This document shows positions 62,783-64,000 of a stretch of 64,000 nt of DNA, piece by piece (positions within the stretch are counted from its first letter, which is position 1; every line of letters starts with the position of its first letter). Origin of the DNA: an uncultured Coriobacteriaceae bacterium. GTDB taxonomy: Bacteria; Actinomycetota; Coriobacteriia; Coriobacteriales; Eggerthellaceae. The position numbers and the translations under genes are program-made. The notes under the pieces are model-generated. The model was given only the letters and a program-made list of their open reading frames with translations. It was not told the DNA's origin and did no database searches. The stretch is taken from assembly GCA_902768975.1 (NCBI GenBank), contig CACXMZ010000006.1, positions 124,001-188,000 of the forward strand, given 5' to 3'.

Positions 62783-63689
62783 TCTTATTTACTTCTTTAC
62801 TGAATCCCTCAAGGGTTTCGCTCGTAACCTGTCCACAGCGCTGGGTTCTATCATCACGATTTTCCTTTCGCTGCTTATCATTGGTATTTTCCTGATTGGC
62901 GGCCTCGTGGTTTCCAACGTGCTTGAGTCGGTGGAAAGCAAGGTTTCCATTACCGCCTACGTTTCCGACGACGCAAGCGAAGCCGACATTCAGGCCCTGC
63001 AGCAATACATTGGCGGCCTGGACGGCGTGGCAAACGTTTCTTTCACGACGAAGGAACAAGCGCTCGAGAAATTCAAGAATTCCATGACCAGCAACCCCGA
63101 AATCGTGGACCAGCTGGACGGCCAAAACCCGCTTCCCGCTTCTATCGACGTGGAACTTGCTGAAGCCCAGGAAGTTGAATCCATCGCTTCTGCTATTGAA
63201 AGCAACGAAACCTTCCGCAAGATTTGCGACAACAAGACCGAACCTGCGGACTCGCTGAAGTACGGCCAGAAGACGGTTGAACGCCTGTTCAGCCTCACGA
63301 ACTACATTCGCTATATTGGCTTGGCCCTTATCGTGCTTCTGATTTTCATCGCGTTTGTGTTTATCAACAACACTATTCGCCTGTCTATTCTGGCGCGCCG
63401 CAAGGAAATTGCCATCATGCGTTTGGTAGGCGCTTCGAACAACTTCATTCGCGGGCCCTTCCTTATGGAAGGTACGCTGCATGCCATTATTGGTGCGGCA
63501 CTGGCAATTCTGTGCCTGCAACTGCTGCGCATGTTTGCCATTCCGCACGTGCAGTCCACGCTGCAATGGCTGCCTATCGACATTTCGGGCAATTCCTACC
63601 TGCTCATTTTTGGTGTGCTGGTAGTGGCTGGCTTGATTATTGGTTTGTTGGGTTCCGCGTTGGCAATGCGCCGTTATTTGAAGGTGTAG
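62775..63689 (+). CDS. ftsX: Cell division protein FtsX
   Basis: The 304-residue protein has an N-terminal membrane helix ([20 protein letters not shown]), an outside domain of about 130 residues, and three C-terminal membrane helices with [20 protein letters not shown] between them. The layout is standard FtsX. It passes the FtsE ATPase signal to extracellular peptidoglycan hydrolases. The wall hydrolases encoded at 21-33 kb could be among its clients, but nothing in the sequence shows this. Confidence 0.94.
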   Translation: MSSLIYFFTESLKGFARNLSTALGSIITIFLSLLIIGIFLIGGLVVSNVLESVESKVSITAYVSDDASEADIQALQQYIGGLDGVANVSFTTKEQALEKFKNSMTSNPEIVDQLDGQNPLPASIDVELAEAQEVESIASAIESNETFRKICDNKTEPADSLKYGQKTVERLFSLTNYIRYIGLALIVLLIFIAFVFINNTIRLSILARRKEIAIMRLVGASNNFIRGPFLMEGTLHAIIGAALAILCLQLLRMFAIPHVQSTLQWLPIDISGNSYLLIFGVLVVAGLIIGLLGSALAMRRYLKV

Positions 63690-63710
63690 CGCCAGCTTTA
63701 AGGTAGTCGT

Positions 63711-64000
63711 ATGGCACGCCGTACACAGAACAAACTACGCGCCCAGGGCGCAAAAAATGCAAGGCTGATCAAGGTTTTGGTCAGCCTGCTTGTTGCATGC
63801 CTTTTCTTTGCGGCAGGTTTTTGGGTGCGCGGCAATACCGACATCTTGAACCGCCTCGGCTTCGACACGGGTAAAGGTGCCGAACAGGTGAACCCCGGTA
63901 TGACCGTTTCGGGTTCAACTTACGACTCACTCGCTGCCCGCGTAGCTGAAGTGCAGGGCATTCTGGAAAAGCAAAGCTTCGACGAATACAACCTTGAAGA
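63711..64000 (+). CDS. S41-family C-terminal processing peptidase-like protein, 3' part beyond window
   Basis: An open frame starts at ATG 63711, 21 bases after ftsX, and runs past the right edge. It begins MARRTQNKLRAQGAKNARLI, followed by a membrane anchor (VLVSLLVACLFFAAGFWV) and the start of an outside domain (EVQGILEKQSFDEYNL). Anchor, spacing and place after ftsEX fit CtpA-like S41 peptidases, but PDZ and catalytic regions are not in view. A different anchored protein cannot be ruled out. Confidence 0.6.
   Translation, partial: MARRTQNKLRAQGAKNARLIKVLVSLLVACLFFAAGFWVRGNTDILNRLGFDTGKGAEQVNPGMTVSGSTYDSLAARVAEVQGILEKQSFDEYNLE

Noticed and set aside
1-64000. TGA reassigned to an amino acid
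   Set aside because: All genes are full-length under the standard code and contain no internal TGA, and Trp uses TGG, so no reassignment is visible.
1-64000. Mobile elements, phage genes or CRISPR arrays
   Set aside because: No transposase, integrase, terminal repeat pair or regular repeat-spacer pattern was found. The tRNA pair has no partial tRNA copy nearby to suggest an integration site.

Overview
The window looks like chromosomal DNA of a Coriobacteriia-type actinobacterium (probably near Eggerthellales). Reasons: intermediate base composition, a secA-prfB-ftsE-ftsX block, STAND/BTAD regulators, and secreted wall enzymes built on long ricin-type repeat arrays. The lineage is inferred from gene content, not from any marker search. 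No plasmid, phage, IS or CRISPR signature was seen.

Region 1 (1-20.9 kb) is a surface-polymer locus. A truncated GT2/CDP-glycerol-transferase-like gene lies at the left edge. Next comes an aminotransferase, dehydrogenase and acetyltransferase set for a diamino-type UDP-sugar. tarI-tarJ follow, making CDP-ribitol. Then come large polytopic membrane proteins, several glycosyltransferases (one frameshifted), a second sugar aminotransferase, a phosphoglycosyl transferase and UDP-galactopyranose mutase.

Region 2 (21-33 kb) holds three secreted wall proteins. Each has exactly twelve QxW-type ricin repeats (four predicted beta-trefoils) joined to a different catalytic head: glucosaminidase, transglutaminase-like, or amidase. 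Between them sit an MBOAT/DHHW O-acylation pair and a small KAE-rich lipoprotein.

Region 3 (33-43.6 kb) carries a CDP-glycerol glycerophosphotransferase-like gene and two tandem proteins that fuse a YidC/Oxa1-like domain to an alkaline-phosphatase/sulfatase-fold domain. A phosphocholine module follows: licA, licB and a divergent three-domain protein (winged helix, LicC-like cytidylyltransferase, LicA-like kinase) with palindromic operator-like sites between them. Regions 1-3 together suggest a ribitol/glycerol-phosphate wall polymer decorated with phosphocholine and acyl groups, plus the enzymes that bind and remodel it.

Region 4 (43.6-64 kb) is housekeeping: metNIQ methionine import, cca, a transglutaminase-like lipoprotein, a Ser/Thr kinase with an HTH partner, tRNA-Gln and tRNA-Glu, a STAND-BTAD regulator, secA, prfB, transketolase, ftsEX and the start of an S41-type peptidase.

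The most striking window-wide observation concerns termination. All 41 genes whose true stop lies in the window end in TAG (29) or TAA (12); none ends in TGA. The window also encodes RF2, and its stop-codon-reading tripeptide is Ser-Pro-Thr instead of the canonical Ser-Pro-Phe. TGA is not used as a sense codon in these frames. This suggests an altered termination system in which UAG dominates.
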